Shown: in pieces, positions 1-6,448 of the stretch | How the letters are laid out: each line of letters starts with the position of its first letter | How positions within the stretch are numbered: the first letter of the stretch is position 1 | NCBI GenBank assembly: GCA_937859855.1 | Contig: CALMAR010000143.1 | Location: forward strand, 1-17,207 | Direction: 5' to 3' | Source: an uncultured Kineosporia sp. | GTDB lineage: Bacteria > Actinomycetota > Actinomycetes > Actinomycetales > Kineosporiaceae | Length of the DNA stretch: 17,207 bases | Notes under the pieces: model-generated | What the model was told of the DNA's origin: nothing | The model's database searches: none | Seen by the model: the letters and a program-made list of their open reading frames with translations, nothing else | Position numbers and translations under genes: made by a program

Positions 1-561
1 GGTTGTGGCTGGGGGTGTGGGCGTGCTGGTGCCTGCGTCGCCGTACACCTGGAATTCCCACAGCGAGTAACCCCATTGGGTGCCCCGCGCGGTGCCGTAC
101 ATCCGCACGTAGCGGCCGCTGCCGGTGATGGGGAGGTTCTGCACGCCTCCGGTGCCACTGGTGGTGGAGAACACCGTGGTCCAGGTGCTGCCGTCGGTCG
201 ACGTCTGAATCTGAAAGGTCTTGCCGTACGCCGTCTCCCAGTTGAGGTTGACCTGGGTGATCGACTGGGTGCTGCCCAGGTCGACCTGCAGCCACTGCGG
301 ATCGCTGAACGCGCTGGACCACCGGGTGCCGGGGTCGCCGTCGACGGCGCTGGCGGCCGGGAACGACGCGTTCTCCGTCGAGGACGCCGTGGCCGGGCGG
401 CCCTGGGACAGCAGAGTGTCTGCAGCGCCGGCCGGGTTGGCGATGACAACAGTCAGGGCGGTAGCCACCAGAGAGGTCAGCCCGGCAATCGCACCGGCGA
501 TCAGCCGGACCCGCCTGGCTCCGGGGGAGCGGGCCAGCAGGCGAGGTGTGGCGGGTGGCAT
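1..561 (-). CDS. Secreted protein with F5/8 type C (CBM32/discoidin) domain, 3' part outside window
   Basis: The minus-strand frame opens with ATG at 561 and stays open for 187 codons to the window edge, so the C-terminal part is missing. An AGGAG ribosome binding site lies a few bases upstream and supports this start. The first 47 residues look like an export signal: a basic stretch with an Arg pair (GARRVRL), a hydrophobic core, and a small-residue cleavage region (NPAGAA). Twin-arginine export is possible. Residues about 48-176 form a galactose-binding-like beta-sandwich, with family hallmarks ASSTEN, AVDGDPGTRWSS, QWLQVDLG, and a closing RYVRMYGTARG and LWEFQVYG. A Thr/Pro-rich linker then begins (GTSTPTPPATT), which usually joins such a module to a catalytic or second binding domain. 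By family it should bind carbohydrate outside the cell, and a glycoside hydrolase domain may follow off-window. That enzyme identity is inference. Confidence 0.9.
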   Translation of the reverse strand, partial: MPPATPRLLARSPGARRVRLIAGAIAGLTSLVATALTVVIANPAGAADTLLSQGRPATASSTENASFPAASAVDGDPGTRWSSAFSDPQWLQVDLGSTQSITQVNLNWETAYGKTFQIQTSTDGSTWTTVFSTTSGTGGVQNLPITGSGRYVRMYGTARGTQWGYSLWEFQVYGDAGTSTPTPPATT

Positions 562-646
562 GAGCTCTCCTGTCGCGGGGGAGCCGGCTGTGCGGCGGCG
601 TGGCTTCGGAGGATCCAGCTCAACGTGTTTTCCCGTCGATACCATC

Positions 647-659
647 GCGTAAATTACGC
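647..659. promoter_or_regulatory. Perfect inverted repeat, candidate operator of the CBM32 gene
   Basis: GCGTAAATTACGC is a perfect 6-1-6 inverted repeat about 86 bp upstream of the CBM32 gene start. It sits in a locally AT-rich patch (about 645-685) that contrasts with the surrounding GC-rich DNA and is the natural promoter position for that minus-strand gene. Palindromes of this size are typical of dimeric repressors such as LacI, GntR or TetR proteins that control carbohydrate genes. The regulator itself is not in view, so this is inference from position and symmetry. Confidence 0.4.
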
Positions 660-745
660 ATCAAGTTATGTCCGTTTTGACCGGGTCCTGGCGACGTCCG
701 GCCGTGCGCCGCGCAGCCTCTGGCGTGCCGCAGCGAGACCGCCTG

Positions 746-780
746 CCGGATCGGTTCCGATCGCGGAGCCGGTGATCCGG
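746..780 (-). terminator. Hairpin between the AI-2E-family gene and the CBM32 gene
   Basis: The arms CCGGATC (746-752) and GATCCGG (774-780) pair perfectly. Inside them GGTTCC (753-758) and GGAGCC (765-770) continue the stem with one wobble pair around a 6-nt loop. The element lies about 80 bp past the stop of the minus-strand AI-2E-family gene. No T-run follows, which is common for terminators in high-GC actinobacteria. The rest of 562-860 shows only the inverted repeat at 647-659 and no convincing gene. Confidence 0.4.
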
Positions 781-860
781 ATTGCGCGGCCAGCTCGACT
801 GCGAGCGCCGATATCTCCTCGTCCGGCTGGGGTGTCAGGCCGCTGGGACGCGCCTGGCGA

Positions 861-2078
861 TCAAACGTCTGCAGCCGCCGCCCGCTGTTCATCGGTGACT
901 GTGGTGACCGGTTGCTTGCCGGCGCCGATGGTTGGTTCGGCTTTGGGCTGGCCGCGGCGATGGTCCCAGACGTCGCGAGCGATGACCTGGATCATGCTGG
1001 CGATGGGAATGGCCAGCAGGGCGCCGAGGATTCCGGCCAGTTCGACTGAGATCAGGATGGCGATGATGACAGTGAGCGGGTTGAGCTTGACGGTGCGGGC
1101 ATAGATCAGCGGCTGGAGCAGGTGGTTCTCCAGCTGCTGATAGATGACGAAGAACACAATCACGGCGATACCGGCGGGGACGGACTGGATGAACCCGTCG
1201 ATGGTGGCGACCACTGCTCCGATGGTGGCGCCGACCATTGGGATCAGGTCGACGATGGCGACGAAAACCGCTACCAGGCCAGCGAAAGGAACGCCAAAGG
1301 CCTTGAGCACGATGTAGGTGAGGATCCCGCAGATGATGCTGATGAGCAGGTTTCCAGAGATATAACCGGTAATGGACCGGGCGCAGTCGTCGGCGACCCG
1401 GCGGATCCGCATCGCCCGCCGGTGACTGAACAGGGCGAGGGTGCTGTCAACGATCTTGGGTCCCTCGAGGACCATGAGGTAGGCCAGGACGAAAATCGTC
1501 ACCAGGCCTGCGATGTCGGTAGCCACGCTGCGCACGACGCCGGCTGCTGGCGTGGTCAGGCCGGCCGCGAACGACTTGATCTGCGCTTGGTGAGTCTGGA
1601 CATATTGCAAGGCATTGGTGCGCTGCAACAGATCTCCGATAGGGCCTTTGCCTTGCCTCGTCTTCTCGATCAACGGCGGCAGCTGGGTGGCGAGGCTGCG
1701 TCCCTCGCTGACCAGGGGCACGATGAACAGGGTGGCGAGGGCGGCCAGGGCGATGACGACCGACACGAAGACAGCCAGAGTGGCCAGCGCACGGCGCCGG
1801 CCGAAGACGTGGCGTTGCATCCAGCCCACGACCGGAGCCAGGGCGACAGCAAAAAAAGCCGCCACCACGATCCAGACCAGCACCTGGCGGGTTTCCAGCA
1901 GCACGTACAGGAGAGCGGCCGTGACCAGCAGCAGCCCGATGGTGGCGAGGATGGCCCGATACGGAACGGGGGATGGGTCGGGCCTCACCAGAGGGTGTTC
2001 CCGATCATCCGCAGACAGCGGCATTAACGGCGATGCTTTAGCCGGTGCCGGGCCAGGCTGATTTGATGCGGTGCTCAC
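861..2078 (-). CDS. AI-2E family transporter (PerM/YdiK-like membrane protein)
   Basis: This encodes 405 residues with about eight predicted membrane segments, the size and layout of the AI-2E transporter family (PF01594, formerly UPF0118). After a polar Pro-rich N-terminus, two helices lie at about 42-62 and 66-88 (LVWIVVAAFFAVALAPVVGW). A third begins near 97, then a soluble stretch follows (LVSEGRSLATQLPPLIEK). The hydrophobic C-terminal half includes GLVAVFVAIVDLIPMVG and the typical LLQPLIYAR. The family name comes from autoinducer-2 export, but most members have unknown substrates and some act as ion antiporters, so the real cargo cannot be read here. The start is GTG at 2078 with AGGA about 10 nt upstream. 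The gene stands alone. A terminator-like hairpin follows it. Confidence 0.93.
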   Translation of the reverse strand: MSTASNQPGPAPAKASPLMPLSADDREHPLVRPDPSPVPYRAILATIGLLLVTAALLYVLLETRQVLVWIVVAAFFAVALAPVVGWMQRHVFGRRRALATLAVFVSVVIALAALATLFIVPLVSEGRSLATQLPPLIEKTRQGKGPIGDLLQRTNALQYVQTHQAQIKSFAAGLTTPAAGVVRSVATDIAGLVTIFVLAYLMVLEGPKIVDSTLALFSHRRAMRIRRVADDCARSITGYISGNLLISIICGILTYIVLKAFGVPFAGLVAVFVAIVDLIPMVGATIGAVVATIDGFIQSVPAGIAVIVFFVIYQQLENHLLQPLIYARTVKLNPLTVIIAILISVELAGILGALLAIPIASMIQVIARDVWDHRRGQPKAEPTIGAGKQPVTTVTDEQRAAAADV

Positions 2079-2309
2079 GAAGCTTCCTCATGGAGTCGGG
2101 GATGGGAACCAGTGCTCCCCTTCGTTGCCGCGGGAAAGCCTGCTACCAGCATCATCACCACGATCCGGTCAGCCACCACTGCAGATGTGTGCAGCTCGGG
2201 CAAGAAATTGCGGCTTCGCCCGGCGTAAGGGTTGCGGTCCGCGCTGACGTCGGGCTGCGCGGCGCGGGCAGGCCGAACTGGCGCCCGCGCAGGGGCGGCG
2301 CCGGTCAGC
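2079..2309. other. Spacer between the AI-2E-family gene start and the racemase pseudogene
   Basis: No recognisable gene was found in these 231 bp. One minus-strand frame stays open across it (reading TSAVVADRIVVMMLVAG in its middle) and ends overlapping the start of the AI-2E-family gene, but it has no good start or ribosome binding site and resembles no family I know. The promoter of the AI-2E-family gene should lie here, yet no convincing -35/-10 pair is visible. It may also hold decayed sequence belonging to the pseudogene region. Confidence 0.4.
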
Positions 2310-2781
2310 TCACCGCATTACGAAACCCGGAATCAGCCGATCTTGAGGGTCGATCGTGAAGTGATTTCAGCGTCGCCTGCGGAACACGGCCGGCCGCCGG
2401 CGTCCACCGTCTCGAGCACTCGACCCGTGATGGTCGGCCCGCGATCGGGCGCCGGTCCCGGCCCGCACGCGACCGGTTGACCTCCCCGTCGGGGATGGTG
2501 ACGTTGCGCTGCCTCACCCTGGGCGGCGGTCTCAGGGCGGCACGATGAACCGGCTGTACATGTCCGCGTAGCTGCGTAGCTGCGTAGCTGCGTGGCTGCG
2601 TGGCTGCGCGGCTCCGAGCACAGACCGGCCCGCAGGATCTGCACCCCTCTGGATTGTTGATGGCCAGCACGCGACGCTCCGCAGCGGTCGTCCCCGCGAT
2701 CGGCACCAGCGGCGAATCGGCCATCCGGAACGGCTCCCCGCCCGTGTGGTACTCCGTGGTGGTGATGAGCGAAGGCAGCAT
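2310..2781 (-). pseudogene. Broken proline racemase / trans-3-hydroxy-L-proline dehydratase gene
   Basis: Pieces of one PF05544-family protein can be read in three minus-strand frames. From ATG 2781 the first frame gives SLITTTEYHTGGEPFRM and TTAAERRVLAINNPEG, the family N-terminus. At a G run (about 2643-2646) one base appears lost and the next frame continues VQILRAGLCSEPR. The 8-bp tandem array at 2566-2605 then interrupts what should read EPRGHADMY, and a third frame resumes with ADMYSRFIVPP followed by a stop. About 180 residues, including the first catalytic Cys region, are then missing. The remnant resumes with RNVTIPDGEVNRS, degraded bases of the second catalytic motif (a Cys codon remains out of frame), PTITGRV, and the canonical terminus FTIDPQDRLIPGFVMR before TGA at 2310-2312. 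The intact enzyme would racemise, epimerise or dehydrate proline derivatives. No functional protein is expected. Confidence 0.85.
2566..2605. repeat. Five-copy 8-bp tandem repeat inside the racemase pseudogene
   Basis: On the plus strand the unit is GCGTRGCT: three copies of GCGTAGCT, then two of GCGTGGCT. A diverged copy, GCGCGGCT, adjoins at 2606-2613. In an intact gene the codons for E-P-R-G-H-A-D-M-Y would hold a single unit. Four extra units add 32 nt, which is not a multiple of three and shifts the frame. This fits slipped-strand expansion rather than a protein repeat. Confidence 0.85.
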
Positions 2782-2841
2782 CCCGGCATACTGACATCCG
2801 GCGCCACTGCAGCTGCTATGGATGGACTGACCTCGAAGCCG

Positions 2842-2847
2842 TATCCT
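2842..2847 (+). promoter_or_regulatory. Possible -10 element for the cobalamin riboswitch transcript
   Basis: TATCCT resembles an actinobacterial -10 hexamer and sits 10 nt before the first riboswitch stem, so transcription from it would start just ahead of the aptamer. No good -35 element is seen at the proper distance, so the call rests on position and one hexamer. Confidence 0.3.
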
Positions 2848-2854
2848 GTGCTGG

Positions 2855-2961
2855 TTACGACGGCCCGCGGGAAGCTGGTGAGAGTCCAGCACGGTCGCGC
2901 CACTGTATGCCCGCCAGACCAGCACGCCTGGCGAGCAAGTCAGACCTCACGGCCGTCGTGG
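2855..2961 (+). ncRNA. Cobalamin (B12) riboswitch
   Basis: The conserved aptamer pieces appear in order: GGGAA (2869-2873), GGTGAGAGTCC (2877-2887), the B12 box CGCGCCACTGT (2896-2906), and the 3' element AAGTCAGACCT (2937-2947). Stems that can be drawn by eye are a 9-bp closing helix, ACGACGGCC (2857-2865) with GGCCGTCGT (2951-2959); GCTGG (2874-2878) with CCAGC (2886-2890); and GCCAG (2913-2917) with CTGGC (2928-2932). The aptamer is compact, about 105 nt. It ends about 45 nt before cbtB, and no terminator with a U-tract lies between. CAGGG (2975-2979) can pair with CCCTG (3001-3005), placing the GGAGGAG ribosome site in a loop, so control at translation initiation is plausible. When bound by cobalamin it should lower expression of the cobalt uptake genes. 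Confidence 0.9.
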
Positions 2962-3005
2962 TTCCAATGGTTGACAGGGACGCTGAATCCCGGAGGAGAA
3001 CCCTG

Positions 3006-3236
3006 ATGAGCAGCACGTCCGCCGCGCACAACCCCGGCAGTATCGGTCTCACCACACCCCTGGTGTCGCCGCTGAGCCGGAGCTTCCTCTGGCTGGCTGG
3101 CACCGTGGTGGTGGCCCTCCTGCTGTACTACTTCATCGGCGTGGACCAGGGCATGACGTCGGTCTTCGGAAACGACACCCACATCCACGAGTTCTTCCAC
3201 GACGGCCGTCACTTCCTCGGCTTTCCTTGCCACTAG
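3006..3236 (+). CDS. cbtB: CbtB, small subunit of predicted cobalt transporter
   Basis: This 76-residue protein matches the CbtB family (PF09489). It has a short polar N-terminus, one membrane helix at about 27-45 (FLWLAGTVVVALLLYYFIG), and a C-terminal metal-ligand-rich tail reading THIHEFFHDGRHFLGFPCH. The His cluster and final Cys-His are the family hallmark and the likely site that captures Co2+ or Ni2+. CbtB works with CbtA in a transporter that was predicted from its association with B12 riboswitches. The start is ATG 3006, with GGAGGAG 8 nt upstream; an earlier in-frame start at 2907 lies inside the riboswitch and is rejected. Direct experimental proof of transport is limited for this family. 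Confidence 0.93.
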   Translation: MSSTSAAHNPGSIGLTTPLVSPLSRSFLWLAGTVVVALLLYYFIGVDQGMTSVFGNDTHIHEFFHDGRHFLGFPCH

Positions 3237-3277
3237 ACGATTTTCGAGTTCGAGCCTGCTGGTGGCATGACGCCGCA

Positions 3278-3327
3278 CGGCCGCATCGTGCTGCTGGGGT
3301 AGCCGATCGGCGGGACCCCTGCGGCCG
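3278..3327 (+). promoter_or_regulatory. Inverted repeat in the cbtB-cbtA intercistronic spacer
   Basis: CGGCCGCA (3278-3285) and TGCGGCCG (3320-3327) are perfectly complementary. Just inside, GGGGT (3296-3300) pairs with ACCCC (3315-3319), which adjoins the outer 3' arm. Together they can fold into a long stem with an internal bulge in the 115-nt spacer between cbtB and cbtA. No T-run follows. It could stabilise the cbtB end of the mRNA, attenuate cbtA, or set their ratio; the role is inference. Confidence 0.4.
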
Positions 3328-3351
3328 CAGATGTGGAAGGCCTGATGTTCC

Positions 3352-4203
3352 ATGCAGAAGAGACTCATCCTGCGCGGCGTGCTCTGCGGCTTAGCGGCCG
3401 GTCTGCTCGCTTTCATGTTCGCCAGGATCTTCGCTGAACCCCAGATCCAGAAGGCGATTGACTACGAGAGCGGCCGCGACGCCGCCCAGCAAGCGCTGGA
3501 CAAGGCGGCCGGGCTCCCGGTCCCCGCCCAAGGAGCGGAGATCTTCAGCCGGACGATCCAGGCCGGCGCCGGCATCGGGGCCGGGCTGATCCTGTTCGGG
3601 GCGGCCATGGGCGGCCTTTTCGCCGTCGCTTACATCTACTGCGTGGGCCGTACCGGCGGCGTCCGGCCCCGCCAGCTGTCGCTGCTGGTCGCTCTGGGCG
3701 GATTCCTGGGGCTCTACCTGATGCCGTTCTTGAAGTATCCGGCCAACCCACCGGCCATCGGCCACGAGGAGACGATCCGGACCCGCGGAACGCTGTACCT
3801 GGTCATGGTCGTCTGCTCCGTCGCCTTCCTCGCGCTGGCGGTCTGGCTGGGACAACGGCTCAAGCCTCGATTCGGAACCTGGGATGCGAGCCTGCTGGCT
3901 GGCCTGGCGTTCATCGTCGCCATCGGCATTGTCATGATCATCCTGCCGCCGCTGGGACACCTGGCCTACAACCGGGAACGCTTCGGCCAGTTCGCCACCG
4001 AAACACCTCAGCCCCTGACGTCGCCCGGCGGCACCATCGTTTTTCCCGGCTTCCCGGCCGACGTACTGGCCGCCTTCCGCCTCTACAGCGTCGCCGCCCA
4101 GGTCATCCTCTGGGGCGCCATCGGCGTGCTCTTCGCGCCCCTCGCGGAGAAGTTGCTGACGCCCGTAACCCCTGCCCGCGAGGAGCGGACAACGCTGGCC
4201 TGA
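3352..4203 (+). CDS. cbtA: CbtA, membrane subunit of predicted cobalt transporter
   Basis: A 283-residue integral membrane protein of the CbtA family (PF09490). The N-terminus MQKRLILRGVLCGLAAGL followed by FARIFAEPQIQKAIDYE is characteristic. About six hydrophobic segments can be drawn: near 8-26, 70-95, 106-124, 146-165, 181-202 and 242-264. With the His-tailed CbtB it is expected to import cobalt for cobalamin synthesis, and it shares the upstream B12 riboswitch. The start is ATG 3352; GGAAGG lies about 12 nt before it, a rather long spacing. Its 3' end converges with a short minus-strand reading frame. Confidence 0.93.
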   Translation: MQKRLILRGVLCGLAAGLLAFMFARIFAEPQIQKAIDYESGRDAAQQALDKAAGLPVPAQGAEIFSRTIQAGAGIGAGLILFGAAMGGLFAVAYIYCVGRTGGVRPRQLSLLVALGGFLGLYLMPFLKYPANPPAIGHEETIRTRGTLYLVMVVCSVAFLALAVWLGQRLKPRFGTWDASLLAGLAFIVAIGIVMIILPPLGHLAYNRERFGQFATETPQPLTSPGGTIVFPGFPADVLAAFRLYSVAAQVILWGAIGVLFAPLAEKLLTPVTPAREERTTLA

Positions 4204-4432
4204 AGGCCAGATCCGCCCCCATCGCCGCGCCTTGCTGGAGGCGCCGGCGGTGTCCGAGCGCATCGTGCAGGGCAGCAATCCCGCCCAGGTTGACCAGGCG
4301 CCTGGTCCCGGCCGGAGCCGGGATCGCGGTGAAACGCACGCCATGACGGGTGTGCAGGGCGCGGACCAGATCACCCTCGGGGTCATCGCCAGGAACGTCG
4401 ATCAAGTGGGTCGCCAACCCGAGGGCGTGCAC
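4103..4432 (-). CDS. Short ORF downstream of hemerythrin gene, function unknown
   Basis: A 109-codon frame with GTG at 4432 begins only 9 nt after the hemerythrin stop and in the same frame. It runs about 100 nt antisense into the end of cbtA. Third codon positions in the first 75 codons are mostly G or C, as in real genes here. The stretch VRALHTRHGVRFTAIPAP, then RRLVNLGGIAALHDAL, has the helix-strand-helix look of the end of a STAS (anti-sigma antagonist) domain, but this is a weak visual resemblance. The last 35 residues are merely antisense to cbtA. No ribosome binding site is visible, so expression would rely on coupling. It may be a truncated remnant or not a gene. Confidence 0.35.
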   Translation of the reverse strand: MHALGLATHLIDVPGDDPEGDLVRALHTRHGVRFTAIPAPAGTRRLVNLGGIAALHDALGHRRRLQQGAAMGADLAFRPALSAPRGQGLRASATSPRGARRARRWRPRG

Positions 4433-4441
4433 GTCTACAGC

Positions 4442-5227
4442 CTACGGAGTGGCGGTGCCGTGAACCTGCCGGGCTCGCCGCGCGTAGAGCCGCGGGGCGA
4501 TCCGGGGCAGCAACAGACGTGGAACCGCCGGTGCGGACTGCAGCATCGTGCGCAGTACCTCAGGATCGCCTTCATAGGTGAACATTCCAAAGGCCAGCGC
4601 CAGAGCAGGCTTTGGCATCGCGGCCACCGCCGCATCGCCGACGGCGTGCCATTCCGCATCGGTCAGCGCGCCGGCGGCCAGCGGCAGCACCGCTTGTTCC
4701 TCGAGGTCGAGGTGTTCAGCCAGCAGCGCGTGCAGATCCTTCAGCTGCGCGGCGAGCGTGTCCCGGGCCTCAGCACCGGCCGCCGCCGTCCACGCAGTCC
4801 GGGCGGCGCCGACCCGGTTCAGTGATGCGTCGATGGCGGCGTGCTGGGCCTCGACCTGATCCATCACCGCGCGGGCCGCGGGCGTGACCCGGCCTCGCAG
4901 TTTCGGCCAGAGCAGCGCGTCCTCTCCTTCGTGATGATGATGCAGCAGGTCACATACGAAGCCGAGATGGCGATCGACCGTTTTCGCCTGCCTGAGGTCG
5001 CCGGCTGGCACCCGGCTGACCGCGGCGGGCGCCAGCCGGAACTCCCGCAGCATGGCGGTGTGCACGACGATCATGTCGCGCACATCCACCAGCGGTGCAC
5101 CGGGTTCGGTCAGTTCGCCGTCCGGGCCCGGGGCCGCCGTCGCCGACGACGTGTTCGTGCAGATCCAGGCGGCCTGATCGGGGTTCCACCAGCAGCGGCT
5201 CGTGTGTTCGTGCTCTTGGGATCTCAT
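4442..5227 (-). CDS. Hemerythrin (HHE) domain protein with Cys/Trp N-terminal extension
   Basis: A 261-residue cytoplasmic protein. Residues about 50-185 form a hemerythrin-type four-helix bundle with likely di-iron ligands: H56 in VVHTAMLREF, the HHHHEGED cluster at 96-103, H129, H172 and E176 (LLAEHLDLEEQAVLPL). Hemerythrin proteins bind O2 or NO, or store and sense iron. The C-terminus (MFTYEGDPEVLRTML, ending HGTATP) is typical of actinobacterial members. The first 45 residues are an added segment with TSRCWWNPDQAAWIC, whose two Cys and three Trp could form a small metal or redox site. ATG 5227 has no clear ribosome binding site. An internal ATG at 5074 (residue 52) would give only the core domain. 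The gene is divergent from the GAF/LuxR regulator, which may control it. Confidence 0.88.
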   Translation of the reverse strand: MRSQEHEHTSRCWWNPDQAAWICTNTSSATAAPGPDGELTEPGAPLVDVRDMIVVHTAMLREFRLAPAAVSRVPAGDLRQAKTVDRHLGFVCDLLHHHHEGEDALLWPKLRGRVTPAARAVMDQVEAQHAAIDASLNRVGAARTAWTAAAGAEARDTLAAQLKDLHALLAEHLDLEEQAVLPLAAGALTDAEWHAVGDAAVAAMPKPALALAFGMFTYEGDPEVLRTMLQSAPAVPRLLLPRIAPRLYARRARQVHGTATP

Positions 5228-5349
5228 GCACCAAGGGTCACCGGCCAGCCAGGTCCCGAGGTATCCCAGAAATGTGGGGATCTGACGCGGATCTGGCGCC
5301 GCCCGATGCGCAACCGGACGGCATCAACGATGATGAAGTGGTGACCACT

Positions 5350-6378
5350 ATGGACCTGACCCGCCGCGCTGACCGGCTGGAAGCTGCCCTGACCCGGTGC
5401 CACAGCATGGAAGCGCTCGCCACCACCCTGTTCCAGAACCTCCAGATCGACGTACCTTTCGCGTTCGGCTGCCTGGCCACCACCGATCCGCTGACCGGTG
5501 TGATCACCTGGGCGTACAAGTCCCATCCGCTGGAGATCGGCGACGAGGAGATGACCGCGACCGAATACGGCGAACCGGACATAAATCAGTTCGCTGAGAT
5601 CGCTGGACGCCCGGTCCCGATCGGCGTGCTGTCGCACGACACCGGCGGTCAGCCCGAGCACTGCCGGCGGTTCCGGGATTACCTGGTGCCGCGATTCGGA
5701 TTCACCGACGAGGTCCGAATGGTCCTGCGCGCCCGGGGTCTGACCTGGGCCGCGCTGGCCCTGTACCGCGCTGCCGGTCAGGCACCCTTCTCCGCCGCGG
5801 AGACCAGCCAACGCCTGATGGCCGTGCAGGACGTGATCACCGACGCCGTCCGGCGCACCCTGTTCTCGGCCGAGGCCATCGCCGATGACCGGGCGTCCGA
5901 ACCCGCCGTCGTGATCATCGACAGCGCCGGGCAGCCGCGCCAGATGACCCGGGCCGCCCGCGACCGGATCGAGGACCTGGGTGGCTGGGACAACGGCTCG
6001 TTGCCGGCCAGCCTGCTGGCCATCGCCGCCAGTGCCCGCGCCGGGGCCGGTGTGGTCAGTTCCCGCGTCCGGCTCGGTGCAGGTCCATGGCTCACCCTGC
6101 ACGGCTCGGTACTGGAGGGAGCCGGCCCCGGATCGAGCGTCGTCGTCACCATCGACCTGGCCCGGCCCGCGGAACTGACCGGGCTGACCCTGATCGGGCG
6201 AGGCCTGACCGCCCGCGAGCAGGAGATCGCCACCTTGGTGGTCAGAGGAGCTTCGACCAAGGCGATCGCAGCCGCACTACACCTCTCGCCGCACACCGTG
6301 CAGGACCACCTCAAGGCGATCTTCGCCAAGCTAGGGATCAACAGCCGGCGCCAGCTGATCTCGCAACTGAACGGTTAG
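5350..6378 (+). CDS. LuxR-family transcriptional regulator with N-terminal GAF-like sensor
   Basis: 342 residues from ATG 5350. Residues about 20-175 resemble a GAF sensor domain, about 185-270 look like a PAS-type second sensor (AVVIIDSAGQPRQMT), and 283-340 form a LuxR helix-turn-helix: GLTAREQEIATLVVRG, then KAIAAALHLSPHTVQDHLK and FAKLGINSRRQL. This makes it a DNA-binding regulator that answers a small ligand or redox cue. There is no receiver phosphorylation site. The start is uncertain: GTG 5338 and 5341 are in frame just upstream, and ATG 5272 would add 26 residues. None has a strong ribosome binding site. Divergence from the hemerythrin gene, about 120 bp away, suggests shared control. 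Confidence 0.88.
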   Translation: MDLTRRADRLEAALTRCHSMEALATTLFQNLQIDVPFAFGCLATTDPLTGVITWAYKSHPLEIGDEEMTATEYGEPDINQFAEIAGRPVPIGVLSHDTGGQPEHCRRFRDYLVPRFGFTDEVRMVLRARGLTWAALALYRAAGQAPFSAAETSQRLMAVQDVITDAVRRTLFSAEAIADDRASEPAVVIIDSAGQPRQMTRAARDRIEDLGGWDNGSLPASLLAIAASARAGAGVVSSRVRLGAGPWLTLHGSVLEGAGPGSSVVVTIDLARPAELTGLTLIGRGLTAREQEIATLVVRGASTKAIAAALHLSPHTVQDHLKAIFAKLGINSRRQLISQLNG

Positions 6379-6448
6379 CCGCGTTGCGGGGGAGACCGTT
6401 CACCGCGACTGATCGCTGATCACCGGGCCAGCCTGCCAGACTGGCACG

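Noticed and set aside
620..892. 90-codon minus-strand frame after the AI-2E-family gene
   Set aside because: It starts inside the AI-2E-family gene, includes a terminator-like hairpin and the promoter region of the next gene, and resembles no family.
76..2061. Plus-strand frames over the CBM32 and AI-2E-family genes
   Set aside because: They mirror real minus-strand genes, have no ribosome binding site, and show compositions typical of antisense GC-rich frames.
2566..2613. Tandem repeats considered as a CRISPR array or iteron origin
   Set aside because: Units are 8 bp with no spacers and lie inside a decayed gene whose reading explains the flanks. No replication gene is near.
2746..3006. 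Plus-strand frames running through the riboswitch, including an earlier start (2907) for cbtB
   Set aside because: Conserved riboswitch RNA elements explain the sequence, and the strong ribosome binding site is placed for ATG 3006.
4232..5344. Plus-strand frames opposite the hemerythrin gene
   Set aside because: The HHE metal-ligand motifs on the minus strand identify the real gene; the opposite frames have no recognisable domain.
5224..6102. 292-codon minus-strand frame opposite the GAF/LuxR regulator
   Set aside because: The plus strand encodes a complete LuxR helix-turn-helix. The minus frame is a Gly/Gln/Arg-rich shadow.
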